Origin: CAZFJG01 sp964410915
GTDB taxonomy: Bacteria; Synergistota; Synergistia; Synergistales; JAFGMB01
Direction: 5' to 3'
Assembly (NCBI GenBank): GCA_964410915.1
Contig: CAYPIU010000009.1
Coordinates: 1 to 52,701, forward strand
Length of the DNA stretch: 52,701 bases
Shown here: piece by piece, positions 22,224 through 31,618 of the stretch
Layout of the letters: every line of letters starts with the position of its first letter
How positions within the stretch are numbered: position 1 is the first letter of the stretch
Made by a program: the position numbers and the translations under genes
The notes under the pieces: generated by a model
Told to the model about the DNA's origin: nothing
The model's input: only the letters and a program-made list of their open reading frames with translations
Database searches by the model: none

Positions 22224-24608
22224 CTATTCATTCAATGTCTTAACTTGGATGTAATCCTTTTCCCCTCTGGATTTTCGTGCCATTTTTGCCTCATACATAT
22301 TCTGATCAGCTATCCTGACTGCTTCCAGCATATCTATCGTGTCCTCAGGACAACAGCACATACCCACATCGGCATTGAAAACACTTGAAGGGACACCGGC
22401 AAGATGAATGTCTTCACACTCACGATTTATTCTTTCAACGACACATTTGACATCCTCCCTGGTCGCTCCCGGCATGAGAACAAGGAATTCATCACCGCCA
22501 TATCTTCCAACTTCATCACTTTTACGTATACATTGTCTCAGGAAGCCTCCGAAGGTTTGAAGAACTTCATCTCCTTTGACATGCCCATATTTATCATTGA
22601 CATACTTGAAATTGGTCATATCTATCATAAGGATCGAAACCGATCCCCCATATCGTTTGAGTCTGCTGCCTTCCTGGTCCACCCGCATGAAAAGATAGCG
22701 CCTGTTCCATAAACCCGTCAGGTCATCCACAAGAGCTTTTTTCTCGGTCTCATCTATTACTTCATTAATGGCAAGGAATGCACCAAGATGGCTTGCAATT
22801 ATCATAAAGAACTCCTCATCCTGCTTGTTAAATGGTGTCATAGCTTCTACACATATAACTCCATAGAGTCTCTCCTTGAATATTATCGGAACATCCACTT
22901 CGGAAATAGTATCCACATAACCAGACCTGTAATAATTTTCTGACACTCTGACATCTTTTGTGTTAAGAAGTTTTCTCTCTCTTGCAGAGGAATACACAAG
23001 TCCCTTGCCGCTCTGGTAAAGATCCTGGCCAAATTCTTCAAGTTTTTCCCCGGGAATATTCCTGGATGCTACAGGCTCCAGAAAAAGATCATCTTTCTGA
23101 TTCTTGGACAGATAAAGGATGATCTCCTCATAACCGTACTGGCTTTGAAGTTCCCTTACTAACCTGTTGCAAAGATCCTCCCTGCTCTCTTTCCTTCCGG
23201 AAATTGTCTGAACTATCCGGTGAAGCCCCTTGAGGCGCGAAACCTGCAGGTTAAGATTCCCTACCGCATTGAGGGTTTCTATCTGAAGGGCAAGGTGGCT
23301 TGAAGCAATTGTAAGAACCTCAAGATCTCTTGATGTCAGGCTGGAATCTTCCGTTCCCTCATTATTCTGGACAACAATTGCTCCCCAGGAAGTATCAGGA
23401 GATGAGACTGGCAAAACGATCACTGAGCCCTTTTGGCACGAGAGATCGACTCCGGGTATCTGTTTATAATTATCAGGGTAGAACCAGGGAACTCCCTGTT
23501 CAATAACCGATTCGGATATCTTTTTGTACAAGGAGAGATCCTCATCATTTTCATAATGATCGGAAACCCCAGCCCTTACAAAATAGTCCAAATCCTGTTC
23601 AGGGGAAAACCTGCCAAAAATATATATATTGTCATATTTCATGTTCTCTTCAAGAAGCTCTACCATCTTCTGATAGAGCCCCTCTGAAAAAAGACACAGG
23701 GAGAGTTCTTCTGTGATCCTGAAAAGAGACCTTAACTTGGAAAGAAGATCCTCCTGTTCACTTCTTCTGACAAAAGATTCTTCAAGAGCCTCGGAAAGTG
23801 CAAGCCTTGTGCTTCGCAAAGCGTTCATATTGTTCTCAATCTGCCTTCTTGATTCAAGCTTGGCAAAAGTTTCACCAAGAAGAGCAGCCAGGACACTCAG
23901 GTTTTGAACATCTCGTCTTGAAAAACGGGCTTTTTTTGCAGACTCAACATTCAGTACTCCGAATTTCCGCTCGGCTGATGAAATAAGGAGTGTGACCTCA
24001 GACCTTGCATTTTTGAAGCCTTTTACATAGTCAGGATCTTTTGTTACGTCATCAATGATCTGAGGTTCGCCAGTACTGTAAGCCCTCCATGAAATACTTC
24101 CCTCTTCTGCCTTGAATGATGGGAAATCTATTTCGTAATGCGGTGTAGATATCACCCTGAAACGATTGGCCCGGCTTTCATAGAGAGCAACACCTGTCAT
24201 GGAATCCGGAAACATCTTTTTGACAAGATCAATTGCCGGCAGGCATGCCTCTCTTTCGTTATTTGCCTCTCCGGAAGAACGAATGGATTCAAGGAAAAAC
24301 TCAATATCACTCTTATGATGCCATTTTCTGTACTCTACTACCCCAAAAAGACAGATAATGGCCGTATACTGAAAGATCATCACGTTTGGATCAAGCTGGA
24401 ATATTACAACATAGGCAGGGACAAAACCCGACGCCAGGGCAAGGAGAATTCCTGTAGCACGCCTTGAGGAATAAAGACTCGTCAATGTAAAACATATGAC
24501 AAGTAAAGCGGGAAATATGTTTTGCGCATAAAAAAAGGGATCATGAAAAAGAAACCCCATCAGAGACAGGAAAGCAAAACATATAGCACCCAGCCACTCT
24601 CTTCCCAC
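22224..24608 (-). CDS. Membrane-anchored GAF-GGDEF diguanylate cyclase
   Basis: A 794-residue protein that should make cyclic di-GMP. It has four or five N-terminal membrane helices (about 1-90), three GAF-like sensory regions (about 115-265, 300-450 and 470-620, the middle part linked by coiled coil) and a C-terminal GGDEF domain. The active site RYGGDEF near 702 is intact, and RKSD five residues before it is a complete inhibitory I-site. No EAL domain. GTG at 24608 is preferred since GGAGG stands 7 nt upstream; an ATG at 24644 lacks a site. It begins the minus-strand cluster and lies 39 nt upstream of the kinase gene. Confidence 0.9.
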   Translation of the reverse strand: MGREWLGAICFAFLSLMGFLFHDPFFYAQNIFPALLVICFTLTSLYSSRRATGILLALASGFVPAYVVIFQLDPNVMIFQYTAIICLFGVVEYRKWHHKSDIEFFLESIRSSGEANNEREACLPAIDLVKKMFPDSMTGVALYESRANRFRVISTPHYEIDFPSFKAEEGSISWRAYSTGEPQIIDDVTKDPDYVKGFKNARSEVTLLISSAERKFGVLNVESAKKARFSRRDVQNLSVLAALLGETFAKLESRRQIENNMNALRSTRLALSEALEESFVRRSEQEDLLSKLRSLFRITEELSLCLFSEGLYQKMVELLEENMKYDNIYIFGRFSPEQDLDYFVRAGVSDHYENDEDLSLYKKISESVIEQGVPWFYPDNYKQIPGVDLSCQKGSVIVLPVSSPDTSWGAIVVQNNEGTEDSSLTSRDLEVLTIASSHLALQIETLNAVGNLNLQVSRLKGLHRIVQTISGRKESREDLCNRLVRELQSQYGYEEIILYLSKNQKDDLFLEPVASRNIPGEKLEEFGQDLYQSGKGLVYSSARERKLLNTKDVRVSENYYRSGYVDTISEVDVPIIFKERLYGVICVEAMTPFNKQDEEFFMIIASHLGAFLAINEVIDETEKKALVDDLTGLWNRRYLFMRVDQEGSRLKRYGGSVSILMIDMTNFKYVNDKYGHVKGDEVLQTFGGFLRQCIRKSDEVGRYGGDEFLVLMPGATREDVKCVVERINRECEDIHLAGVPSSVFNADVGMCCCPEDTIDMLEAVRIADQNMYEAKMARKSRGEKDYIQVKTLNE

Positions 24609-24764
24609 CAAAGCACCTCCTGAAAGTGTCAGAATCATTTTCATTTTATCATGACACTTACTTTTATGAACAGAATTTCAAGTATTATTTACTGGGACCT
24701 GAACAGGTAATTTAAATTTCATGGTATAGTAGCAACATTTGAAAAAGGAGGTCTCAAAAACACA

Positions 24765-25919
24765 ATGCTCATAGCTCTGATGCTGGGATGGCTGGTTCTT
24801 TACGCGGATCGCACCTGCCTGTATCCTCTTCTCGCAGTCATCGCAAATGACCTGTCTTTAACATCTACCCAGGCAGGGTCCCTTACAAGCGCATATTTTA
24901 TAACCTACGTTTCCATGCAGATACCTGCCGGCGTCATAGGAGACCGAATAGGCCTTAAAAAAGTAATGATGACAATGTTCTTCTTTGCAGGTCTGGGCAT
25001 GCTGGGACTTGGTCTACTTGGTAATACATATTTTCTTCTTCTTTCCTTCTCTGCCCTTTCAGGAATAGGAGCAGGAGCATATTATCCAACATGTTTCGGC
25101 ACCCTTTTTCAGGTAGTATCACCACACAAACGAGCAATAAGCAGTGCTATTATAAGCATAGGAATGGCTGGAGGAATGTTTGTTGGAATGACTATGAGCG
25201 GACCTGTATACGAGCACCTGGGAAATTTCAGGGCACCCTTCCTGATTCTAAGCATACCTACATTTGCAATGATAGCTGGAGTAAAAATGCTTGTTCCCGA
25301 TGTTCAAAAAAACACATCACCCAGTTTAAATGATTATGTCCAGCTTTTTCGTGACAAAGATATTTGGAAAGTCATATTTTCATCTTTTGCTTCAATATAT
25401 GGTTTCTGGGTCGCCATGACATGGGGCCCTACATTCCTGCAGGTAGAAAGAGGACTCAGCCTTTCTCAGGCCGGTCTTTTCACAGGCCTGGTAGCTATTA
25501 CATCCATACCGGCAGGACTTTTTCTCGGAAGGCTTTCTGACCGAACGAACCGAAAAGTAGTAAGTGCAGTTATCTACCCCCTCTCGGCACTTGTAATATT
25601 TGGTCTTACAAGGGTAACTACTTTTCACGGTATAATCATCTGCCTGATGTTATACGGCATGATGAGCAATTCTGCCATAATACCCGTAATGGCCTCATGG
25701 CTCGGCGACATTGTAAGCGCAAAACATCCAGGCAAAATGGGCGCTGCAACAGGCTTTTACAACTGCATAATAATGAGCTCGGCAATAATTGCACCCCTTG
25801 TATCCGGATTTCTCAGGGATATTACAAACTCACTTGTACCTGCATTTATAGCCGCAAGCTGTATAATATTCGCCGGAACCTTTGTAATTATCGTAACACC
25901 TACGTTCAGGCAGAGATGA
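24765..25919 (+). CDS. Major facilitator superfamily transporter
   Basis: A 384-residue MFS permease with 11-12 helices. The loop 2-3 motif is GVIGDRIGLKKVMM, and its C-half echo GLFLGRLSDRTNRKVV is also present, as is ADRTCLYPLL in helix 1, which resembles organic-anion and hexose-phosphate-type members. Substrate unknown. ATG at 24765 follows GGAGG by 12 nt, a long spacing. It is 41 nt upstream of gpsA on the same strand and is probably co-transcribed. A 12-bp palindrome ACCTGAACAGGT lies at 24697-24708 in the divergent promoter region. Confidence 0.88.
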   Translation: MLIALMLGWLVLYADRTCLYPLLAVIANDLSLTSTQAGSLTSAYFITYVSMQIPAGVIGDRIGLKKVMMTMFFFAGLGMLGLGLLGNTYFLLLSFSALSGIGAGAYYPTCFGTLFQVVSPHKRAISSAIISIGMAGGMFVGMTMSGPVYEHLGNFRAPFLILSIPTFAMIAGVKMLVPDVQKNTSPSLNDYVQLFRDKDIWKVIFSSFASIYGFWVAMTWGPTFLQVERGLSLSQAGLFTGLVAITSIPAGLFLGRLSDRTNRKVVSAVIYPLSALVIFGLTRVTTFHGIIICLMLYGMMSNSAIIPVMASWLGDIVSAKHPGKMGAATGFYNCIIMSSAIIAPLVSGFLRDITNSLVPAFIAASCIIFAGTFVIIVTPTFRQR

Positions 25920-25960
25920 GAAATGTATCAATCGTAAAGCGATTCAAGGAGGAATGCAAA

Positions 25961-26995
25961 ATGGAAAAACTTACGATCTTTGGAGGCGGAAGTTGGGGAA
26001 CAGCTCTTGCTGATACTGCCGCCCGTTCTGACAATGATGTTCTTTTGTGGAGCATTGAAAGGGATAATATGCGTACCCTCAACCAGAAACATTACAATCC
26101 AGGCTATCTCGGAGACCATAAGATCCACCCCTTTGTCCGGGGAACCAGCGATCTGGATGAAGCTGCAGACCATTCAGATAAATGGCTTTTTGTTGTTCCA
26201 ACCCAATATGTAAGGGATGTACTCTCCAAGCTTAACTCAATAAACCGCCAGCCAGTACATTTCTGTAATGCAGCCAAAGGATTGGAGATCTCCACCATGT
26301 CGAGAATAAGCCAGGTAGCGCGTGAAAAACTGCCAAGTGCAGTTATCAGCGTTCTCTCTGGTCCAAGTCATGCTGAAGAAGTGATCCGGAAGATGCCAAC
26401 AGCTGTAGTTGTAGCATCCCATGAAGATAGTGCAGCTACAATGTGGCAGGAAATGCTAAGCACAAATTATTTAAGGATATATACTTCACAGGATATTGCG
26501 GGAGTAGAAATTGGAGGCGCAGTAAAGAACGTAATAGCAATAGCTTCAGGGATAGCGCATACCATGAAATTAGGTGATAATGCAACCGCAGCACTTGTCA
26601 GTCGAGGCCTTGCAGAAATAATGAGGCTCGGGGCAAAAATGGGTGCCCACCCTCTTACCCTTGCCGGGCTTGCCGGAGTTGGTGATCTTATGGTCACCTG
26701 TTACAGTATTCATTCGAGAAATTACCGCCTGGGCATGGCTATAGGAGAAGGCAAAAAGTTTGATGAAGCAGTAGAAGAGCTCGGACAGGTAGCAGAGGGA
26801 GCTTATACTGTAAAAGCAATAGTGAAGCTTGCCAAAAGGCTTGACGTTGATCTTCCCCTGTCCCAGGGTGTTTATTCGATACTGTACGAAAATGTCTCAC
26901 CAACAAAGAAACTTGAGGAACTCATGACAAGGGATCCTAAACCGGAATATCCACCGGACATATACTGGGCTCCTGATAAATCCGAGAATAATTAA
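25961..26995 (+). CDS. gpsA: Glycerol-3-phosphate dehydrogenase [NAD(P)+]
   Basis: A 344-residue cytosolic enzyme that reduces dihydroxyacetone phosphate to sn-glycerol 3-phosphate for phospholipid synthesis. Family motifs: the Rossmann start LTIFGGGSWGTALA, CNAAKGLE, VLSGPSHAEEV, GGAVKNVIAIASGI with the catalytic Lys, and AGLAGVGDLMVTC...SRNYRLG. The length is normal. ATG at 25961 has GGAGGA 7 nt upstream; upstream in-frame codons overlap the MFS gene and can be ignored. A strong palindromic terminator follows. Confidence 0.96.
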   Translation: MEKLTIFGGGSWGTALADTAARSDNDVLLWSIERDNMRTLNQKHYNPGYLGDHKIHPFVRGTSDLDEAADHSDKWLFVVPTQYVRDVLSKLNSINRQPVHFCNAAKGLEISTMSRISQVAREKLPSAVISVLSGPSHAEEVIRKMPTAVVVASHEDSAATMWQEMLSTNYLRIYTSQDIAGVEIGGAVKNVIAIASGIAHTMKLGDNATAALVSRGLAEIMRLGAKMGAHPLTLAGLAGVGDLMVTCYSIHSRNYRLGMAIGEGKKFDEAVEELGQVAEGAYTVKAIVKLAKRLDVDLPLSQGVYSILYENVSPTKKLEELMTRDPKPEYPPDIYWAPDKSENN

Positions 26996-27015
26996 GAGTT
27001 ACAAAAAATAAATGT

Positions 27016-27060
27016 AAAAAATAAATGGTAAAGGCTTCAAGCCTTTACCATTTATTTTTA
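27016..27060. terminator. Bidirectional terminator between gpsA and ferredoxin
   Basis: An almost perfect palindrome around 27038: AAATGGTAAAGGCTT and AAGCCTTTACCATTT, with A-rich left and T-rich right borders, so it serves both convergent transcripts. Confidence 0.88.
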
Positions 27061-27074
27061 ATAACACCCTGTGA

Positions 27075-27251
27075 TCAATCCTGTGTTATAGCTTCCACCG
27101 GACAAACCGGAACACACGCACCGCATTCTATACACTTATCCGGATCAACCTCGGCCTTCCCGTCGATCATTGAAATAGCCTCCACCGGGCAGGTGGTAAC
27201 GCAGGCTTCACATCCCACACAAACATCAGGATCAACTACTGCTTTAGCCAT
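27075..27251 (-). CDS. 2[4Fe-4S] ferredoxin, 58 residues
   Basis: Clostridial-type ferredoxin that carries electrons for anaerobic oxidoreductases. The frame reads MAKAVVDPDVC and contains CVGCEACVTTCP and CIECGACVPVCP, two complete CxxCxxCxxxCP motifs in pseudo-repeat halves (each followed by VEAI). ATG at 27251 has GGGAGGG about 8 nt upstream. It is monocistronic. It differs from the ferredoxin at 6130 in the linker and N-terminus, so the cell has at least two such carriers. Confidence 0.93.
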   Translation of the reverse strand: MAKAVVDPDVCVGCEACVTTCPVEAISMIDGKAEVDPDKCIECGACVPVCPVEAITQD

Positions 27252-27713
27252 ACAAAACCCTCCCTGAAAAAAGATATCATCTCTCCTGGTCCTTTTCTAC
27301 GTAACTGGATTATACATTGAGAGTTCTAATTCTTCAAACAGATGACCCATAAATATGAGCAGTTATTAAAACAGAAAGAGTTGATTCAATTATTATCATA
27401 AGAGCCTGATATATTATAAAAACTTTGAATATTACTTCCCTTTATCTCAGACAAAAATTTCATCATCATGATATTTCAAAATATTGTATTAAAATTTATA
27501 ATATCTCTGGATCATCTCCCCGATTTAAATCTCAAAGAACTGTTAATTAGCTAACTTGACGAACACCACTCCCAGTGTGAAAATTGATCTGTCACACAAA
27601 TTCATTTTTACTATAATTCATTTGCTCTTCACATAGATCAAATATTCCCACTTGATCCCAACAGGCAGTTCCAATGTGATCCATGCAATAGAGTCACCCC
27701 GGGAGGTGAAAAT
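27252..27713. other. AT-rich divergent promoter region, no gene
   Basis: Contains the promoters of the ferredoxin (minus) and of the beta-lactamase-fold/TRAP operon (plus). Seen near the right end: CTGTTAATTAGCTAACTT (27540-27557), which resembles the palindrome ahead of the peroxiredoxin; TTGACG-N17-GAAAAT from 27556; an inverted GTGTGA...TCACAC (27575-27596); and CTGTCA-N17-TATAAT ending at 27617. The left two thirds show no recognised feature. Confidence 0.45.
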
Positions 27714-28547
27714 ATGCTGCGGATTACTACACTTGTGGAAAACAGTACAGGTGAGCATCATGCTTTGATCGGGGAACACGGCATCTCTTTTTATATAGAA
27801 AAAGACGGGCACAGGATCCTCTTTGACACAGGCCAGTCCAACGCTTTTCTGCTTAATGCCTTCCAGATGAACATAAAACTTACCGACCTGGACTTTATAG
27901 TTCTCAGCCATGGCCATTATGACCACTCAGGCGGATTCCGCCATATTGGAAAGATCTGCAATTCCTTTAATCTCAGATTAGGCAAAGGATTCTTTGATGA
28001 GAAATACGCCTTCAGGAAAGGCGCCTGGGATTATCTTGGTAACAACTTTGATGAAGAGTACCTTAAGGAACGGAACATCAATTATTCCTTTGTTTCTTTA
28101 CCCGTAGAAGAGATACTGACGGGAGTATATATTCTCCAGGGTTTCCCGAACTTACATAAAGATGAAAATACCAATCCCAGATTTTTTATCCGAAAAGAAG
28201 GAAAATTCAAACCTGACCGTTTTGAGGATGAGGTACTTATGGCTGTGGATACACAATATGGTCTGGTGGTATTGCTGGGCTGTTCTCATCCAGGTATGCG
28301 CAACATGCTGGATTCAGTAAGGAGGAATCTGAAAAGACCTGTAATTGCTGTCCTGGGAGGGACACATCTCGTTGAATCAAAAGGAAGATCACTGGAAAGA
28401 TCTCTGGAATACCTCGAAGATCCAGAAATTGAGATAGCAGGGGTATCTCACTGCACCGGAGAGGAGGCGATGCAGAGACTTGAGGAAAGCAACAGAAGAT
28501 ATGTTCACAATGTAACAGGTACATCATTTTTCTTTGATCAGGTTTAA
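27714..28547 (+). CDS. Metallo-beta-lactamase-fold hydrolase
   Basis: A 277-residue MBL-fold enzyme of the group annotated as 7,8-dihydropterin-6-yl-methyl-aminobenzene phosphate synthase-like. Metal motifs are FDTGQSNAFL (strand before the site), LSHGHYDHSGG (HxHxDH-like), LLGCSHPGMRNML and AVLGGTHLV. The reaction is not known; the name should not be taken as function. ATG at 27714 has GGGAGGTG 6 nt upstream. It precedes dctP by 24 nt on the same strand, so it may act on the compound imported by the TRAP system. Confidence 0.87.
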   Translation: MLRITTLVENSTGEHHALIGEHGISFYIEKDGHRILFDTGQSNAFLLNAFQMNIKLTDLDFIVLSHGHYDHSGGFRHIGKICNSFNLRLGKGFFDEKYAFRKGAWDYLGNNFDEEYLKERNINYSFVSLPVEEILTGVYILQGFPNLHKDENTNPRFFIRKEGKFKPDRFEDEVLMAVDTQYGLVVLLGCSHPGMRNMLDSVRRNLKRPVIAVLGGTHLVESKGRSLERSLEYLEDPEIEIAGVSHCTGEEAMQRLEESNRRYVHNVTGTSFFFDQV

Positions 28548-28571
28548 ATAACAAAAAGGGGGGTTCAAGTA

Positions 28572-29627
28572 ATGAAGAGCTACAGAAATCTGTTCCTGGT
28601 AATTCTTGTGGCCATATTTATGGTGGGGGTACTTATGCCAGGTCAATTTTCCGAGGCCGCTGATACACCCAAAAAGATAGTCTGGAAATCCTCGGGGCAT
28701 GGACCAGCTTCAGACCCTTCACAGATATTCCATGACGAATGCTGCAAAGCTATAACAGAAGCTTCAGGCGGACGCCTTGAAATAAAACCATTTGTGGGCG
28801 GATCCATTGTCCCGGCCTATAAAGAACTGGATGCTGTTCATGAGAACGTCCTCCAGATGTGCTACACATGTCCCATGTACAATCTTGACAAATGGCCTGC
28901 CGCCGGTCTTATAAGTTCCAGACCCGGGGCACTGGCAGGTGAAGCACTTCGTACATGGTTCAATTATGGCGGAGGTTCAGATCTCATGAATAAAATGATG
29001 GGAGATTACAATGTGCTGACTTTCCCGGGTGCACTTTCACCGCTTCCGGAGGAGGTCTTCTTCCATTCCAAGAAAAAACTGGAAACTCTTGATGATCTCA
29101 AGGCTCTAAAAGCCCGATGTATGGGTGACGGAGGGGAAATACTCAAAAGAATGGGTGCGGCCACAGTGATCATCCCGGGCGGGGAACTCTACGAAGCAAT
29201 GAAAAGGGGTACCATTGATGCTTTTGAATATTCCACTCTGGCATCAAACTGGAATATGCATTTCAATGAGGTGGCCGAATATGTCTACATGTCTCCAACA
29301 AGGGCACCCAGCGATCCACAGGTATTTTTTGTAAATAAAGATGCATGGTCAGCACTTCCAGACGACCTCAAACTTCTTGTCAAAACAACAGTGGACAGGT
29401 TTACACAGGCCCAGCATGAATACCTCGTTTACGAATCTATACTTGCTGTGGAAAAATTCGAGAACGCAGGCTGTGAAGTACTGAAGGTTCCTGAAGAAAT
29501 AGAAGTTGCCCTGATGGCTGAAGCCGAAGCTTTCTACGAAGAAAAAGCAGCCGAAGAGGATCCTATATTCGGAGAGATCTATTACTCGATGAAAGAATAT
29601 GGAGAAGCCTACAGGTCCGTGAAATAA
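28572..29627 (+). CDS. TRAP transporter substrate-binding protein (DctP family)
   Basis: A 351-residue periplasmic binding protein for a TRAP importer, usually of organic acids. Residues 1-29 are a signal peptide (MKSYRNLFLVILVAIFMVG, cleavage near SEA-AD). DctP features include KKIVWKSSGHGPASDP at the mature start, LDDLKALKARCMGDGGEILKRMG (the conserved Arg that binds the ligand carboxylate), and ELYEAMKRGTIDAFEYS. ATG at 28572 has AAAGGGGGG upstream. Gene order P-Q-M is complete and standard. The ligand is unknown. Confidence 0.93.
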   Translation: MKSYRNLFLVILVAIFMVGVLMPGQFSEAADTPKKIVWKSSGHGPASDPSQIFHDECCKAITEASGGRLEIKPFVGGSIVPAYKELDAVHENVLQMCYTCPMYNLDKWPAAGLISSRPGALAGEALRTWFNYGGGSDLMNKMMGDYNVLTFPGALSPLPEEVFFHSKKKLETLDDLKALKARCMGDGGEILKRMGAATVIIPGGELYEAMKRGTIDAFEYSTLASNWNMHFNEVAEYVYMSPTRAPSDPQVFFVNKDAWSALPDDLKLLVKTTVDRFTQAQHEYLVYESILAVEKFENAGCEVLKVPEEIEVALMAEAEAFYEEKAAEEDPIFGEIYYSMKEYGEAYRSVK

Positions 29628-29660
29628 GGACCTGGAAATACAGGCTCAGGGAGAAATGGC

Positions 29661-30179
29661 ATGAATATCTTAAAACGCGCAGTCAAAACGATCGACTCTA
29701 TTAGTGAATTTTCAGGTGCTGTAGGGAAATGGTTCGCCCTTCTCCTTGTGCTTGCAGGGACTTATGAGACTGTTGCACGTCATTTTTTCAACTCACCGAC
29801 CATTTGGGCCTATGATACTCTCTGCATGTCCGGAGGCGCTCTTTATCTTCTGGGCGCCTCCTATGACTATCTACATGATGCGCACACAAGGGTGGACCTG
29901 TTTTTCAATATGCTTTCACCAAAAAAACAGGCCTTTATGAATGTTATTGGCTCTTTACTTTTTTTCTTCCCTCTTATGGTGATCATGTTCAAGATGGCTT
30001 TCGTATGGGCGATACGGGCATGGAGGATCAATGAAGTCTTCTTCAACAGTTTCTGGTATCCTCCCGCGGGACCTTACCGAACTATCTTTGCGATCGGTCT
30101 TTTTCTACTGATCTTACAGGGAGTGGCCAACTTCATACGGGATCTATTCTTTCTCATAAGGGGTGAGAACCTTGATTGA
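29661..30179 (+). CDS. TRAP transporter small permease (DctQ family)
   Basis: A 172-residue inner-membrane protein with four helices, the small membrane subunit of the TRAP importer. ARHFFNSPTIWAYDTLCMSGGALYLLGASYDYLHDAHTRVDLFF carries the DctQ pattern (aromatic W, AHTRVD). ATG at 29661 has GGGAG 9 nt upstream. Its end overlaps the start of the large permease, indicating coupled translation. It forms the stalk-like partner of DctM. Confidence 0.92.
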   Translation: MNILKRAVKTIDSISEFSGAVGKWFALLLVLAGTYETVARHFFNSPTIWAYDTLCMSGGALYLLGASYDYLHDAHTRVDLFFNMLSPKKQAFMNVIGSLLFFFPLMVIMFKMAFVWAIRAWRINEVFFNSFWYPPAGPYRTIFAIGLFLLILQGVANFIRDLFFLIRGENLD

Positions 30180-31506
30180 ACTCAGCCCCGAAATAGTAAC
30201 ATTACTTATGCTTGGCGGAGTATTGGCACTTGTCATGACAGGTTTTCCCATCGCATTTGTCATAGGAAGTGTAGCTTTCTTCGTGGGGCTTGTTGTTTTT
30301 GGACCCACGACGACATTCCACATTCTGTATTCAAGATTTTATGGACTGTCTCTTAATTACCCCTACCTTGCTGTACCATTGTTTACCTTTATGGGAGTGA
30401 TACTACAACACTCAGGGGTCACAAAAGACCTTTATGACAGCCTCTATGAAGCTCTTGGCAGACTTAAGGGCGGACTCTCCGTGGTTACGATCCTCTTTGG
30501 AACTATCCTTGCTGCCTGTCTCGGAGTAATAGCAGCATCAGTGACTATCCTCACACTTATAGCTCTCAAACCAATGGTAGAACGGGGTTATGATAAATCT
30601 CTTGCCTCTGGTTCCATAGTTGCAGCAGGAACTCTGGGTATATTGATACCGCCGAGCATAATGCTTGTGGTATATGGTCCCCAGGCAGGTCTTTCCATAG
30701 GGCAGATGTTCATGGGTGCAGTTTTTCCGGGACTCCTTCTTTCGGGATTCTACATCTCTTACGTGATCATTCGCTGCATTCTAAACCCGGAGGCAGGACC
30801 AGCCATACCAGAGGACCAGATCACTCCCTTCAACATGGCAAAATTAATTAAACTTCTTGTATCAATGGTCCCTCCTGTCCTGCTTATCATAGCTGTTCTG
30901 GGAACTATCTTCTCCGGCGTAGCACCGCCCACAGAAGCAGCAGCTGTAGGATGTTCAGCTGCAATACTGCTTGCAGTTGCATACGGCAAGTTCAGCTGGA
31001 ATCTTATCAGGACAGCATCATTGGAAACTTTAAAGGTCAGCTCTTTCGTAGTTATAATTGCAGCACTCTGTTACGCCTATGTTGGCATATTCATGAACGC
31101 TGGAGCTGGGGATGTGGTAGCTGATTTCATAATATCAGTACCAGGAGGAAGATGGATGTCCTTCTTCGTAATAATGGCCATAGTATTCATGCTTGGCATG
31201 TTCATCGAATGGATAGGCATCGTGTTTATCGTGGTCCCAATCTTCTCACCCATAATTGTGGAACTCGGTTTTGATCCACTCTGGGCAGGAATGATGGTCT
31301 GTATAAACCTTCAAATGGCCTTCCAGACCCCGCCAATGGCCATGTCGATATTTGTCCTCAAGGGCACTGCCCCCCCCGAACTGGGGGTAACCATTGGGGA
31401 TATAATTAAGGGAGTCATACCATTCGTACTTATTATAATGGTGGTTTTAACACTCTGCGCCATTTTCCCCGGAATAATCACATGGCTTCCATCTAAAATG
31501 ATATAG
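30172..31506 (+). CDS. TRAP transporter large permease (DctM family)
   Basis: A 444-residue, 12-13-helix inner-membrane protein that forms the sodium-driven channel of the TRAP importer. Typical motifs: GFPIAFVIGSVAF, AVPLFTFMGVIL, ILIPPSIMLVVYG, APPTEAAAVGC and FIEWIGIVFIVVPIF, with FQTPPMAMSIFVLKG near the C-terminus. TTG at 30172 has GGGGTGAG 4-5 nt upstream and overlaps the dctQ end by 8 nt; a GTG at 30163 is the alternative. A strong terminator follows the stop. Confidence 0.93.
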   Translation: MIELSPEIVTLLMLGGVLALVMTGFPIAFVIGSVAFFVGLVVFGPTTTFHILYSRFYGLSLNYPYLAVPLFTFMGVILQHSGVTKDLYDSLYEALGRLKGGLSVVTILFGTILAACLGVIAASVTILTLIALKPMVERGYDKSLASGSIVAAGTLGILIPPSIMLVVYGPQAGLSIGQMFMGAVFPGLLLSGFYISYVIIRCILNPEAGPAIPEDQITPFNMAKLIKLLVSMVPPVLLIIAVLGTIFSGVAPPTEAAAVGCSAAILLAVAYGKFSWNLIRTASLETLKVSSFVVIIAALCYAYVGIFMNAGAGDVVADFIISVPGGRWMSFFVIMAIVFMLGMFIEWIGIVFIVVPIFSPIIVELGFDPLWAGMMVCINLQMAFQTPPMAMSIFVLKGTAPPELGVTIGDIIKGVIPFVLIIMVVLTLCAIFPGIITWLPSKMI

Positions 31507-31516
31507 AGTTATCAAT

Positions 31517-31564
31517 AAAGAAAGGTCAGGTTCCTGGTTTGCGCCAGGAACCTGACCTTTCTTT
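31517..31564. terminator. Strong bidirectional terminator after the TRAP operon
   Basis: Perfect 21-bp inverted repeat (31517-31537 with 31544-31564) with a 6-nt loop TTTGCG; the core is GGTCAGGTTCCTGG. T-rich ends on both strands serve the convergent TRAP and cysteine-synthase genes. Confidence 0.92.
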
Positions 31565-31618
31565 AATAAATATTCAGGTTTTTACTGAGGGTCCTGATAC
31601 TGACTCCGTTAAACTGGT

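Noticed and set aside
27575..27596. GTGTGA...TCACAC as a CRP-type site
   Set aside because: The half-sites are separated by 11 nt between TGTGA and TCACA, not 6, so it does not fit CRP; it may still be another operator.
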